DNA of 64,000 nt, from contig CAYXHF010000007.1 in the NCBI GenBank assembly GCA_964464815.1, forward strand, positions 1-64,000, written 5' to 3'. Made by a program: the position numbers and the translations under genes. Position 1 is the first letter of the stretch, and each line of letters opens with the position of its first letter. Shown in pieces: positions 1 to 7,979 of the stretch. This stretch comes from UBA11524 sp964464815. Lineage in GTDB: Bacteria; Bacillota; Clostridia; Christensenellales; Aristaeellaceae. Below the pieces are notes generated by a model, which had not been told where the DNA came from, made no database searches, and worked only from the letters and a program-made list of their open reading frames with translations.

Positions 1-757
1 TGAAGCCAAAATATTCGTCAAACTTCTCGTCTGAAATAGAATGCACCATCAGGTTATTCAGCCCGGTAAAGATGCTTTCCTTCGACACTCGCAAACAGCC
101 AGTCAATACAGCAAAGAACAGGCTGTCATTCGTTTTCAGCGCTGCTCCGAACATCGCACGAATGAGGTCAATCATTTGCTCGTAGTAGCCGTGATGGTAC
201 GCCTTGTCCAGCGGAACGTCATATTCGTCAATCAACAGGATGGCCTTCTGACCGTGATGCTTTTCCAGCAGGGAACATAGAAGTTTCAGACTGTTTTTGA
301 CTTCGCTGACCTCAAACTGGCGATTCATCATATTCCGAAGGGGTTGCTTTTCTGCTTCTGTGATGGACGGGCTGTCCATCAGGTATTGCAGACGGATTAC
401 TTCTTGACAGATGATTTCGCAAAGCATTTGATATGCGTCCTCAAACGTCAGCCCATCCACGCCCTTGAGCGAAACGAACACCACGGGATACTTGCCCATA
501 TAAGTGTCGCAAAGCTGCTTGTCCTGCGCAACCTTCAGCCCGTCGAAAATGGACTTGTCGCCGCCAATCTCGAAGAAGCACTTCAGCATGCTCATGTTCA
601 GCGTTTTGCCAAAGCGACGAGGGCGCGTGAACAGGTTGACCTTGCCCCAGCCGGCCAGCAAATCAATAATCAAGCCAGTTTTGTCTACATAGTAGAAATC
701 TTCTTTGCGGATTTCCGCGAAATTTTCAATACCTACGGGCAGTTTTTGCGTGTTCAT
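1..757 (-). CDS. AAA-ATPase-like / PD-(D/E)XK family protein, 3' end cut by window edge
   Basis: The first 252 residues are visible; the gene runs off the left edge. The N-terminus (MNTQKLPVGIENFAEI) and the stretch VDKTGLI...RPRRFGKTLNMSM are typical of the AAA-ATPase-like family that usually carries a C-terminal PD-(D/E)XK nuclease-like (DUF1703) domain. The P-loop is degenerate (RRFGKT) as usual for the family, and a Walker-B-like LLIDEYD follows near residue 165. The ATG at 757 is preceded by a strong GGAGGG site. These genes are often multicopy and mobile in gut Clostridia and Bacteroidetes, and their role is not established. The nuclease-like part is outside the window, so its integrity cannot be judged. 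Confidence 0.85.
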   Translation of the reverse strand, partial: MNTQKLPVGIENFAEIRKEDFYYVDKTGLIIDLLAGWGKVNLFTRPRRFGKTLNMSMLKCFFEIGGDKSIFDGLKVAQDKQLCDTYMGKYPVVFVSLKGVDGLTFEDAYQMLCEIICQEVIRLQYLMDSPSITEAEKQPLRNMMNRQFEVSEVKNSLKLLCSLLEKHHGQKAILLIDEYDVPLDKAYHHGYYEQMIDLIRAMFGAALKTNDSLFFAVLTGCLRVSKESIFTGLNNLMVHSISDEKFDEYFGF

Positions 758-949
758 ACGTTCGCCCTCCTTCCTTCAAACGCAAGGCACTCGTTTTCCA
801 TCATCAGTATAGCACAATTGCCTTGACTTCGCAAGTTTTCGTGTGACAAAGTGTTACAATGGAACAATGGGTATGATATTAAATCATCATCACGTGGTGG
901 TGGTGAGAAGCTACCATACCAAATTCATATGGAAAAAGCATCACAAATC

Positions 950-992
950 AAAAGCGGATTTGAAGCCCGGAAACGAGCCACAAATCCGCTTT
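950..992 (-). terminator. Intrinsic terminator of the DUF362 gene
   Basis: AAAGCGGATTTG pairs with CAAATCCGCTTT around a GC-rich loop. It lies just past the stop of the minus-strand DUF362 gene. The upstream stretch 758-949 holds no gene, only an imperfect CATCATCACGTGGTGGTGG palindrome near 885-905. Confidence 0.75.
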
Positions 993-1009
993 TATGGTAT
1001 CCTCTATGA

Positions 1010-1885
1010 TTATGCTTCATCCAGCGAGATGCACTCATACTCGCGGCTGCCGAAGCCCATCTCTGCGGCGCATTCGACCGTGTAGATGCCGTGACGGCTT
1101 TCGACGCGCTCCAGGAAGTGCTTCTGGCCCGGGTCGTCCGTAGCGGCGTAGACCATGTCCAGACAAGCCTGATCAATGGCAATGGGGTCAAGGGACGCCA
1201 TCATGCCAATGTCGGCCATGCAGGGATTCTCAGCTTCCGCGCAGCAGTCGCAGTCAACAGACAGGTTCTTCATGACGTTGATGTACACAGCCTTCCCGGC
1301 AAAGCGCTTGGCCACGGAAGAGGCAGCGTCGGCCATGGAGGCCAGGAAGCCATCGTGGTCGCCGCCAAAGGACAATTCTGCATTGCCAGCGCCGTGAATG
1401 TGTGCCTTGCCGTAGGAGGAGGCAACGCCGATGGACAGCTGCTTAATCGCGCCGCCGAAGCCACCCATCGGATGGCCCTTGAAGTGGCTCAGCACCAGCA
1501 GGGAGTCATAGCGCGTCAGATGCTGGCCGACATAGTTCTTCTGAATGACCTTGCCGCCGGGAATCAGCAGCTGCAAATCCGGGCCTTCCTCGTCCATGAT
1601 GTCCACGGGAAATTCCGCGGCCCAGCCATGGTCGCGCATGGTCTGCCAATGCGCCTCGGACGTGTTGCGCGAACCGGCGTAGGCAGTGTTGCACTCCACG
1701 ACCGTGCCGTTTACGCGTTCAATCATCGGACGCCAGAAATCGGGGCGCAGGAAATTCTGATTGCCCTTTTCGCCGGAATGCACCTTCACGGCGACCTTGC
1801 CCGTCAGGGAAAGACCACAGGCGTCATAGAGCTTCAGCACGTTTTCAGGGGTGATGTTGCGGGTGAAAAATACTTTCGATGCCAT
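1010..1885 (-). CDS. DUF362 domain-containing protein
   Basis: 291 residues. The fold signature of DUF362 proteins is seen in VKVHSGEKGNQNFLRPDF, in LLVLSHFKGHPMGGFGGAIKQLSIG and in the closing segment with PIAIDQACLDMVY. A cysteine cluster near residue 215 (CDCC, with one more Cys seven residues on) suggests metal or Fe-S binding, but the usual 4Fe-4S ferredoxin repeats found fused to some family members are absent. Biochemical function is unknown; family members have been linked to redox or metal roles only by context. It lies 37 bp downstream of udk and is probably co-transcribed with it. The start ATG at 1885 has a weak AAAGGAG site. Confidence 0.85.
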   Translation of the reverse strand: MASKVFFTRNITPENVLKLYDACGLSLTGKVAVKVHSGEKGNQNFLRPDFWRPMIERVNGTVVECNTAYAGSRNTSEAHWQTMRDHGWAAEFPVDIMDEEGPDLQLLIPGGKVIQKNYVGQHLTRYDSLLVLSHFKGHPMGGFGGAIKQLSIGVASSYGKAHIHGAGNAELSFGGDHDGFLASMADAASSVAKRFAGKAVYINVMKNLSVDCDCCAEAENPCMADIGMMASLDPIAIDQACLDMVYAATDDPGQKHFLERVESRHGIYTVECAAEMGFGSREYECISLDEA

Positions 1886-1922
1886 AATACAAAACTCCTT
1901 TATTGTGTATTCATGAGGAAAA

Positions 1923-2549
1923 TCAGATGATTTCCTGCTCGCGCTTGCTTAATTCATCCGCGACATAGCCGGAGAGAATATCCACAATGCGGGCATTCTT
2001 GCCGCCGCCAGCGACGATGATGTCGGCAAATTCAACGTAATTGGCGATGTACTGGTTGAACATCGGGCGAACCGTATCCCGATACTGGGAGGCAATGCTG
2101 TCAATGGAACGACCGCGCTCCGTGATGTCGCGCTCAATGCGGCGGAGCAGGCAAATATCCGCATCGACCTTCATGTACAGCTTCAGGAACATCAGTTGCG
2201 TCAGGCGCGGGTCGAAGAAGCAGTGGATGCCCTCCAGAATCACCACATCGCGCGGATAAATCAGCTCCTGCGTGTCGGCACGGCGATGCTGCGTGTAGTC
2301 GTAGGCTTTGCGGGTGATGGGACGCCCCTTCATCAGCTCCTTGATGTCCGAAAGCAGCAGGTCGTGGTCGAAGATGCCCGGCTCGTCATAGTTGAGCTTG
2401 CCGCGCTCGGCGAAGGATAAATCGGGATGGTCACGGTAGTAGCAATCCTGCTGCAACACAAGGCAACGGTCGCCCAGCTTCAAGGCCAGTGCGTCCGCCA
2501 GAGTGGATTTTCCGCTGCCGCTTGCGCCGCAGATTCCAATAAAAATCAT
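1923..2549 (-). CDS. udk: Uridine kinase family protein
   Basis: 208 residues, the size of bacterial uridine/cytidine kinases (pyrimidine salvage, nucleoside to NMP with ATP or GTP). The P-loop GASGSGKST is at residues 7-15, followed by the substrate segment DCYYRDH, YDYTQHRR and the IERDITERGR lid. The ATG at 2549 was chosen because GGAGGGC lies eight bases upstream and the protein then starts MIFIGICG; a longer in-frame extension to 2711 has no homologous look. First gene of a likely udk-DUF362 operon. A phosphoribulokinase-like paralogue with another substrate is the alternative. Confidence 0.88.
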   Translation of the reverse strand: MIFIGICGASGSGKSTLADALALKLGDRCLVLQQDCYYRDHPDLSFAERGKLNYDEPGIFDHDLLLSDIKELMKGRPITRKAYDYTQHRRADTQELIYPRDVVILEGIHCFFDPRLTQLMFLKLYMKVDADICLLRRIERDITERGRSIDSIASQYRDTVRPMFNQYIANYVEFADIIVAGGGKNARIVDILSGYVADELSKREQEII

Positions 2550-2671
2550 AACTGATGCCCTCCATGTAATCTCATCCAAAAGAGTACAACACAATTCCGC
2601 GTCTGTCAAGCGTTTCTGCGAAAAAACCAGGAAATGTACGTTAAATACTTGAGGCTTGGTAGAATCGCCCA

Positions 2672-2701
2672 ATGACAAGCGGGCAGGACATGTGGTATGA
2701 T
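2672..2701 (+). promoter_or_regulatory. Possible sigma-A promoter of the GH18 gene
   Basis: ATGACA and TATGAT separated by 18 bp, 33 bp before the GTG start. Moderate match only. Confidence 0.4.
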
Positions 2702-2733
2702 GGTCATGCAATCCATTGTGAGGAGGAGAAAAC

Positions 2734-3852
2734 GTGTTTCAACGAAAATCAAAAGGGGAAAGGCATTTGCACAGGCGATTCCTGCCAGCCTTTCTGCTAC
2801 TGACGGTGCTGGGCGGCGTGGGCATGCCCGGCCGGGCGCATGCGGAGCAAAAGCGCAGTCACACGACGGTGGTCTATGTGATGGATCAGGCAAAGCTGTC
2901 CCTGCGGGATGCGGATGCGGCGCATATTGACCAAATCAACTATTCCTTCGCGCTGATTCGGGATGGCGAAGCGGACGGCAGTCATCTGCTGGGGGTGGAG
3001 AAGGTCAAGGCGTATTTGCAGAAGCATCCACACATTCGCGGCGTGCTGGCCATTGGTGGCTGGGGCGCGGATGGCTTCTCGGATGCATGCGCGACGGCAG
3101 AAGGACGTCAGAAGCTTGCGGACAGCCTGCTGGGGCTGATGGACGAATACGGCATGCGCGGTGTGGATATTGACTGGGAGTATCCCGGTGTATCGACGGG
3201 CATCAAGCGCCGCGAGGACGATGTGGAAAACTGGTATCAGTTCCTTGCGTGCCTGCGGCAAGGACTTGACGCACGGGAAGCGCAGACCGGGCAGGAATAC
3301 GTGCTGTCCGTGGCGCTGGGTGCGGGAGAAAACCACATTCGCGCCATTTCGCCGGCGCGGCTGAATGCGCTGGTGGATCAGGCGGTCGTGATGGCCTACG
3401 ACCTGTGCGGGTTCGACACGACGACCGGGCATCATGCGGCACTCTACCCGAATATGACGGAACGCTCCTCCGGCGCACGCGCGGTGAAGCTGCTGCGGGA
3501 AGGCGGTCTGGCGGCGGACAAGCTGCTGATGGGCTTTCCGGCCTACGGGCGTGCATGGCGGCAGGTCGTATCGGAAGGCGACGGACTGGGCGCACAGGCT
3601 GGCAGCGCGGTGACGAAGGTCATGACTTTTGACGAGATGAATGTGCTGGATGCAAACGGCTACACACGCTATTACGACAAGGACGCCGTGGCGACCTACT
3701 GGTATGACGGCGCGACGTTTGTCAGCGGTGAGGATGCGCAGTCGATTCGGGAAAAGCTGTCCTGGGTCAAGGCACAGGGGCTGCAAGGAACGGCCATGTG
3801 GTCATACGGACAGGACGAAAGCGGTGCGATGATGGCCCTGCTGGGAGAATAA
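2734..3852 (+). CDS. Secreted glycoside hydrolase family 18 protein (chitinase-like)
   Basis: 372 residues. A positively charged N-terminus, hydrophobic core (FLPAFLLLTVLGGVG) and AHA cleavage-like site near residue 37 indicate a Sec signal peptide. The GH18 barrel motif DxxDxDxE is intact in GVDIDWEYPG, with D145, D147 and catalytic E149; the SxGG-type strand appears as LAIGGWG. The start is GTG at 2734 directly after AGGAGGAG. Family members cleave chitin, peptidoglycan-like or N-glycan beta-1,4 linkages, or act as spore-cortex or germination enzymes; no LysM or chitin-binding module is present, so the substrate is unclear. Single-gene unit closed by a strong hairpin. Confidence 0.9.
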   Translation: MFQRKSKGERHLHRRFLPAFLLLTVLGGVGMPGRAHAEQKRSHTTVVYVMDQAKLSLRDADAAHIDQINYSFALIRDGEADGSHLLGVEKVKAYLQKHPHIRGVLAIGGWGADGFSDACATAEGRQKLADSLLGLMDEYGMRGVDIDWEYPGVSTGIKRREDDVENWYQFLACLRQGLDAREAQTGQEYVLSVALGAGENHIRAISPARLNALVDQAVVMAYDLCGFDTTTGHHAALYPNMTERSSGARAVKLLREGGLAADKLLMGFPAYGRAWRQVVSEGDGLGAQAGSAVTKVMTFDEMNVLDANGYTRYYDKDAVATYWYDGATFVSGEDAQSIREKLSWVKAQGLQGTAMWSYGQDESGAMMALLGE

Positions 3853-3865
3853 TACTAAATTAGTA

Positions 3866-3916
3866 AAAAACGCGGTAAGCGCTCCTGCAATGTGGAGACG
3901 GCTTACCGCGTTTGGC
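3866..3916. terminator. Bidirectional terminator between GH18 gene and DUF5711-like gene
   Basis: ACGCGGTAAGC pairs with GCTTACCGCGT around a loop that itself holds GCTCC/GGAG. A-run upstream and T-rich sequence downstream suit both convergent genes. Confidence 0.8.
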
Positions 3917-3920
3917 TTAT

Positions 3921-5075
3921 TTATTGGGGCAGGGAAATGCTGTAGACCTCCGCGCCGCAGGTGACGATGGCATATCCGTTGGAGGTGACACCAATCAGGG
4001 ACGACACCGTGCGTCCACCGGGCAAAGGAGAAGAATACGCCACAAAGCGCTGGGTATTCAGGGGAGAGGTGAACAGGTAATCCGGCGCGAAGGCGTACAG
4101 GCGATTGCCCATCAGCGTCGCACCAACGCACGTGCTGGGCAGCGTGAAGTGCTGATCCAGCGACGAGGAGAGCACGCGCAGCTCAGTGATGGCGCGGGTG
4201 CCACTCGTCTGGTCGGTCGGGCCGAAGAGCATCTGCGGCGTGCCACGGCTGGACGTGTTGTGATCCAGCAAGCGCCAGCCGTAAATCAGCTGCGTCTCGT
4301 TGGCATCCTGCACGCCACGATAGTCGTAGATGTTGAGCTGCTGGGTGGTGAACACGTGCAGCTTGCTGTCGCCGTAGAAAACCTTGTAGACCAGATTGTC
4401 GCCCAAATTGACGTTGCCCGTGTTCATCTTGTCCACCTGGAAGGTGTGCAGATACGTGGCCAGCGCCGGGCTGTAGGCGTCCATGGAGAGCGTCCAGCAA
4501 TATTCCTCGTTGTTGCCGAAGAAGCCGCAGTCCAGCAGCATCATGCCGTCAAACACGGTCTGCTCGCTATCCAGCAGCTGACCGTTGACGTCCACCATCA
4601 GCAGCTGCGGGGAAATTTCGTCCCCAAGCACGATGGCAGCGCGCGAGTTGTTGATGCGTGCGAACTGAATCTCGCTCGTCATCGGCTCGTTGTAGGTCGG
4701 ACGGCCATTGGCATTGACGATGAAGAGTTGCGTGCCGGACCAGGCAATCATATACTCATCCGAAACGCTGAAGGACGCCTCCGGGCCGACGGGATACGAC
4801 CAGATGACGCTACCGTTGGCGTTGAGGAAGTGAATGGAATCGCCGTCATAATACAGCACGCCGTCGCGGAAGACGGTCACGTCCTGATGCGAGAAGCAGG
4901 GCAGGGCATACTGGTTGATGGCGTGGGAGCGCGTCAGGTAGCGCACGAGGTTCACGGCGCTGATAATCAGCACCACGACCAGCAAAACGATGCCGCAGTT
5001 GCGAAACATTCGCAGGCGCTGCTTTTTCTTTTGCTCCGGGTCTAGGATGCTGGAAGCGGAATTTCGGCCTTGCAT
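3921..5075 (-). CDS. Membrane-anchored beta-propeller-like protein (DUF5711-like)
   Basis: 384 residues. A basic N-terminal tail (KKKQRLRMFR) leads into one transmembrane helix at about residues 28-45, followed by a long extracellular part made of repeated short beta-strand blocks such as VFRDGVLYYDGDSIHFLNAN, resembling a WD/PQQ-type propeller. It resembles the Clostridia family DUF5711, of unknown function; this assignment is from memory of its layout. ATG at 5075 has GGAG eight bases upstream; longer in-frame extensions lack a ribosome site. Convergent with the GH18 gene. Confidence 0.7.
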   Translation of the reverse strand: MQGRNSASSILDPEQKKKQRLRMFRNCGIVLLVVVLIISAVNLVRYLTRSHAINQYALPCFSHQDVTVFRDGVLYYDGDSIHFLNANGSVIWSYPVGPEASFSVSDEYMIAWSGTQLFIVNANGRPTYNEPMTSEIQFARINNSRAAIVLGDEISPQLLMVDVNGQLLDSEQTVFDGMMLLDCGFFGNNEEYCWTLSMDAYSPALATYLHTFQVDKMNTGNVNLGDNLVYKVFYGDSKLHVFTTQQLNIYDYRGVQDANETQLIYGWRLLDHNTSSRGTPQMLFGPTDQTSGTRAITELRVLSSSLDQHFTLPSTCVGATLMGNRLYAFAPDYLFTSPLNTQRFVAYSSPLPGGRTVSSLIGVTSNGYAIVTCGAEVYSISLPQ

Positions 5076-5147
5076 GATAATCTCCTGTCTGTCAAAGCGA
5101 TGCATGCATCGCATAATCGGCGCGAAAGTGCGGAAAAAACCAATCAT

Positions 5148-5176
5148 ATTATAGCAGGAATTCGCCGTCTTCGCAA
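5148..5176 (-). promoter_or_regulatory. Sigma-A promoter of the DUF5711-like gene
   Basis: Minus-strand TTGCGA, 17-bp spacer, perfect TATAAT, about 75 bp before the start codon. Confidence 0.65.
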
Positions 5177-5217
5177 CCGTTTGCGGAAGGAAATCGCGCA
5201 ATTGGGCCATTGGGACG

Positions 5218-5265
5218 CAAAAAGGCGCTGCCTGCGGACAAAACGCTTTTCCGCAGGCAGCGCCC
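5218..5265 (-). terminator. Terminator of the flavin reductase operon
   Basis: Fifteen-base perfect stem (GGCGCTGCCTGCGGA and its complement) followed on the minus strand by TTTTT, nine bases past the flavin reductase stop. Confidence 0.85.
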
Positions 5266-5273
5266 AAAGGAAA

Positions 5274-5831
5274 TTACTTCAGCGCCGCGCCACAATGGAA
5301 GGCATCGGCAACCTTTTCGCCCAGCACATAATAGGCACGGTTCATGCCGTCAAAGGTAATTGGGCGCAGCTTCATGGGGTCAATTTTGCCATCCGTCAGC
5401 ACGCTTTCCTCGGCGCAGACGTTGACAATTTCGCCGACCATACGGCAGCTTTCCTCGTCATAGCTGATGAGCTTGCATTCCACCGCCATGGGCAGCTCGG
5501 TGATGATGGGTGCATCCACAAATTCACTCTTCACGGTGTGGAAACCGGCCTTTTCCAGCTTGTTCGGCACCTGATTGCCGGAGACGAGGCCCACATAGTC
5601 ACAGGGGACAACGGTATCCGCAGTCGCCATGCTGACGGTGAAGGCGCCACGGGCGAGAATGTTGCGCACTGTCTTGTGCGACGCGCTCAGGCACATGGAA
5701 ATTTCGTTGCTTTCGCTGATGCCGCCCCATGCGGCGTTCATGGCATCGGGCGTGCCGTTTTCGTCATACGAGCCGATGATGAATACCGGCTGCGGGTACA
5801 GGATGGGCTTACTGCCAAAGTTCTTTCTCAT
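5274..5831 (-). CDS. Flavin reductase family protein (FMN-binding split barrel)
   Basis: 185 residues, the usual size. Typical sequence for the family: an N-terminal PILYPQPVFIIGSYDENGTPDAMNAAW block, then an FMN phosphate-binding-like stretch (SASHKTVRNI) and FTVSMA. Such proteins use flavin to reduce small molecules or pass electrons; the physiological substrate cannot be told. The gene starts 15 bp downstream of the aldo-keto reductase stop with GGAGA upstream of the ATG, so the two form an oxidoreductase operon, probably under the divergently encoded MerR regulator. Confidence 0.88.
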   Translation of the reverse strand: MRKNFGSKPILYPQPVFIIGSYDENGTPDAMNAAWGGISESNEISMCLSASHKTVRNILARGAFTVSMATADTVVPCDYVGLVSGNQVPNKLEKAGFHTVKSEFVDAPIITELPMAVECKLISYDEESCRMVGEIVNVCAEESVLTDGKIDPMKLRPITFDGMNRAYYVLGEKVADAFHCGAALK

Positions 5832-5846
5832 AGGAAATATCTCTCC

Positions 5847-6734
5847 TTACCAATTCTTTTTGTCCTTGGTGCAGTCATGCTGCTTCTTGCGCTCCTCCAC
5901 CATGCGGACGAACCACTCGACCATCGTCGGGTCGGTGTGGGAGAAGAAGCTGCTTTGCTGCTTGTCCAGCGCGGCGATGGTGGCCATTTCCGCATCCGTC
6001 AGCTGGAAGTCGAAAACGGCGAAATTCTCCGCCATGCGCTCCTTGTGCGTGGACTTGGGAATTACGATGATGCCGCGCTGTAAATGCCAGCGCAGAATCA
6101 CCTGCGCGACGGTCTTGCCGTGCGCATCGGCAATGGCTTGCAGCTCGGGCAGGTGGAACATGTTACCACGGCCTTCGCCAAAGGGCGCCCATGCCTCCAG
6201 CTGCACGCCGTATTTGTCGTGCCAGCGCTTACTTTCCGCCTGCTGGTGGTGCGGGTGAATCTCCACCTGATTGACCATGGGCTTGATGCGGGTAAAGGCG
6301 GCAAAATCAATCATGCGGTCGGCGTAGAAGTTGGAAATGCCGATCGCGCGGATTTTGCCCGCATCGTACAGCTCCTCCAGCGCACGATAGGCGCCGTAGG
6401 TGTCGCTGAAGGGCTGGTGCAGCAGGCACAAATCCAGGTAATCGACCTGTAGCTTCTCCATGGATTCCAGGACGGACGCTTTCGCGGCCTCGTAGCCGTA
6501 ATGCTCAATCCAGACCTTCGTGGTCAGGAACAGCTCCTGACGCGGGATGCCACTGCCGACCAGGGCGCGGCCAACCTCCTCTTCGTTGAAATAGCTCTGC
6601 GCGGTGTCGATGAGGCGATAGCCCACATCCAGTGCATCACGGACGCAGCGTTCACATTCGTCCTTGGTCACCTGATACACGCCATAGCCGAGCTGCGGCA
6701 TCTGGACGCCATTTGACAGCGTGATGTACTCCAT
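5847..6734 (-). CDS. Aldo-keto reductase (2,5-diketogluconate reductase-like)
   Basis: 295 residues. The NADPH-dependent catalytic tetrad is complete: D43 and Y48 (LIDTAQSYFNEEEVG), K73 (LTTKVWIEHYG) and H106 (CLLHQPFSD). The C-terminal IPKSTHKERMAENF segment binds the cofactor 2'-phosphate. Such enzymes reduce aldehydes, methylglyoxal or keto sugars. ATG at 6734 is chosen for GGAG upstream and for the standard start MEYITLSNGVQMPQLGYG; an extension to 6800 is unsupported. First gene of a two-gene operon, transcribed from a MerR-type promoter at 6825-6855. Confidence 0.92.
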   Translation of the reverse strand: MEYITLSNGVQMPQLGYGVYQVTKDECERCVRDALDVGYRLIDTAQSYFNEEEVGRALVGSGIPRQELFLTTKVWIEHYGYEAAKASVLESMEKLQVDYLDLCLLHQPFSDTYGAYRALEELYDAGKIRAIGISNFYADRMIDFAAFTRIKPMVNQVEIHPHHQQAESKRWHDKYGVQLEAWAPFGEGRGNMFHLPELQAIADAHGKTVAQVILRWHLQRGIIVIPKSTHKERMAENFAVFDFQLTDAEMATIAALDKQQSSFFSHTDPTMVEWFVRMVEERKKQHDCTKDKKNW

Positions 6735-6794
6735 CTGACAGACTCCTTTCCTGTGGTAGGGGCGGCGAAAAATGGCCGCCGAAGCATATTTTGC

Positions 6795-6823
6795 TTGCAC
6801 CGAAGAGAAAACGGTGCTATGCT
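6795..6823 (+). promoter_or_regulatory. Likely merR promoter
   Basis: TTGCAC, 17-bp spacer, TATGCT. The start point would fall inside the MerR operator at 6831-6859, suggesting autorepression. Confidence 0.55.
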
Positions 6824-6824
6824 A

Positions 6825-6855
6825 ATGATAGCACCTGAACCTGACTTCAGGTCAA
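6825..6855 (-). promoter_or_regulatory. MerR-type promoter with 19-bp spacer and operator
   Basis: On the minus strand TTGACC and TATCAT are separated by 19 bp, the lengthened spacer that defines MerR-activated promoters. The spacer contains the palindrome ACCTGA-CT-TCAGGT (6839-6852). It directs transcription into the aldo-keto reductase operon. Confidence 0.8.
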
Positions 6856-6897
6856 GTGCTTGCGAAAAAAATCCACATGCGAATGGAGAAAAATGTG

Positions 6898-7341
6898 ATG
6901 TACACCATTGGACAGGTATCGGAAATGACAGGACTGCCGGTTTCGACGTTGCGGTATTATGACCAGCAGGGGCTGCTGGGGCAAATGGAGCGCGTATCGG
7001 GCGTGCGCCAGTTTGGCGAGCGGGAATTGGAAATGCTGCGCATTGTCGAATGCCTGAAAAAATCCGGGCTGGAAATCAAGGATATCAGGCAGTATATCGA
7101 CTGGTGCCAGGAAGGGCCATCTACATTCCCGCAGCGACAGGCCATGTTCCAGAAGCAGCGCGAGGCTGTGGAGGAAGAAATTGCGCACCTGAACCGCGTG
7201 CTGGACATGCTCAGATTCAAGTGCTGGTATTATGATCAGGCGATTGCTGAAGGCACAGATGAAAGAATCCATGCATTGTTGCCAGACCGTCTGCCGGAGG
7301 AAATTCAGCGCGCATATGACAATGCGCACAGCGGAAAATAA
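6898..7341 (+). CDS. MerR family transcriptional regulator
   Basis: 147 residues. The N-terminal winged helix-turn-helix is standard (MYTIGQVSEMTGLPVSTLRYYDQQGLL), followed by a coiled dimerisation helix at about residues 75-115 (RQAMFQKQREAVEEEIAHLNRVLDML, abbreviated here by its ends). Three scattered cysteines could sense redox or electrophiles, but no metal-binding CxnC end is seen. The ATG at 6898 has GGAG about nine bases upstream; earlier in-frame starts add only a few residues. It is divergent from the aldo-keto reductase/flavin reductase operon and very likely controls it, probably in response to an aldehyde or redox stress. Confidence 0.9.
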   Translation: MYTIGQVSEMTGLPVSTLRYYDQQGLLGQMERVSGVRQFGERELEMLRIVECLKKSGLEIKDIRQYIDWCQEGPSTFPQRQAMFQKQREAVEEEIAHLNRVLDMLRFKCWYYDQAIAEGTDERIHALLPDRLPEEIQRAYDNAHSGK

Positions 7342-7443
7342 GGAAATGTGCGCCAGAATCTGATGAAACGCAGGAAAATATCGGTGGCGTACACAAAAAC
7401 CTGCAAAACTCCGTGTTTTTATAAAAAAATCTTTGATGAGTGC

Positions 7444-7473
7444 TTGACAAAGCAAAGGTTCTAATTATAATAT
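7444..7473 (+). promoter_or_regulatory. Strong sigma-A promoter of the ArsR-type gene
   Basis: Perfect TTGACA and TATAAT (16-bp spacer; TAATAT at 18 bp is an alternative), about 40 bp before the start codon. Confidence 0.75.
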
Positions 7474-7513
7474 AAACATACGGGAACTATACCATGAGGA
7501 AGGAGTATTGATC

Positions 7514-7834
7514 ATGGAATACGATCAGAATCGGATGTGCCGAGTTTTTAAGGCCATTGCCGAGCCGAAGCGCTTCAAGATTATTGTGATGCTTTCGCAA
7601 GGCCGTATGTCTGCCAGCGAAATTCTCAAGCAATTCCATGTGACGCAGCCGACGCTGTCGCACGATATGCGCCTGCTGATTGATGCGGAATTAGTAAAGG
7701 ATCAGAGAATTGGCAAAGCTGTCTTTTATGAATTAAATCGCGACATGCTGACGGAAGTCTCCGGTCTGCTCAAGAGCGTTGCAGCTTCTGAGGTGCAGCC
7801 GATGGAATCCCAGAGCGCGTGGCCGAAGCAGTAA
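7514..7834 (+). CDS. ArsR family winged-helix regulator
   Basis: 106 residues. KAIAEPKRFKIIVMLSQG and SASEILKQFHVTQPTLSHDMRLL form the ArsR/SmtB helix-turn-helix, followed by the wing VKDQRIGKAVFYELN. The common CxCxxC metal site in the recognition helix is missing, so it is not an obvious arsenic or cadmium sensor; the inducer is unknown. ATG at 7514 is eight bases after AGGAG; the TTG six bases earlier is too close. No target gene is adjacent in the same direction, since the next gene is convergent, so it may be autoregulatory or act elsewhere. Confidence 0.88.
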   Translation: MEYDQNRMCRVFKAIAEPKRFKIIVMLSQGRMSASEILKQFHVTQPTLSHDMRLLIDAELVKDQRIGKAVFYELNRDMLTEVSGLLKSVAASEVQPMESQSAWPKQ

Positions 7835-7884
7835 TCATTTAGACGTAATTGAAAAAGGCGGTTACTGTATACCACCTGACCTGA

Positions 7885-7928
7885 AAAAGCACTTTCCCTG
7901 CCGATATGGCGGTGAAGGTGCTTTTTTT
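7885..7928. terminator. Terminator after the ArsR-type gene
   Basis: AGCACTTTC pairs with GAAGGTGCT followed by seven T; the left flank GAAAAAGC could also stop the convergent protease gene. Confidence 0.7.
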
Positions 7929-7979
7929 GTATGCAAAAGAGGGATTGGCGCGTGGCCAATCCCTCCAAAGAAACCGAGG

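Noticed and set aside
1..6700. Genomic island or toxin-antitoxin system around the AAA-ATPase-like gene
   Set aside because: Only one edge gene could be mobile; neighbours are ordinary metabolic genes and no integrase, repeat or tRNA boundary is visible.
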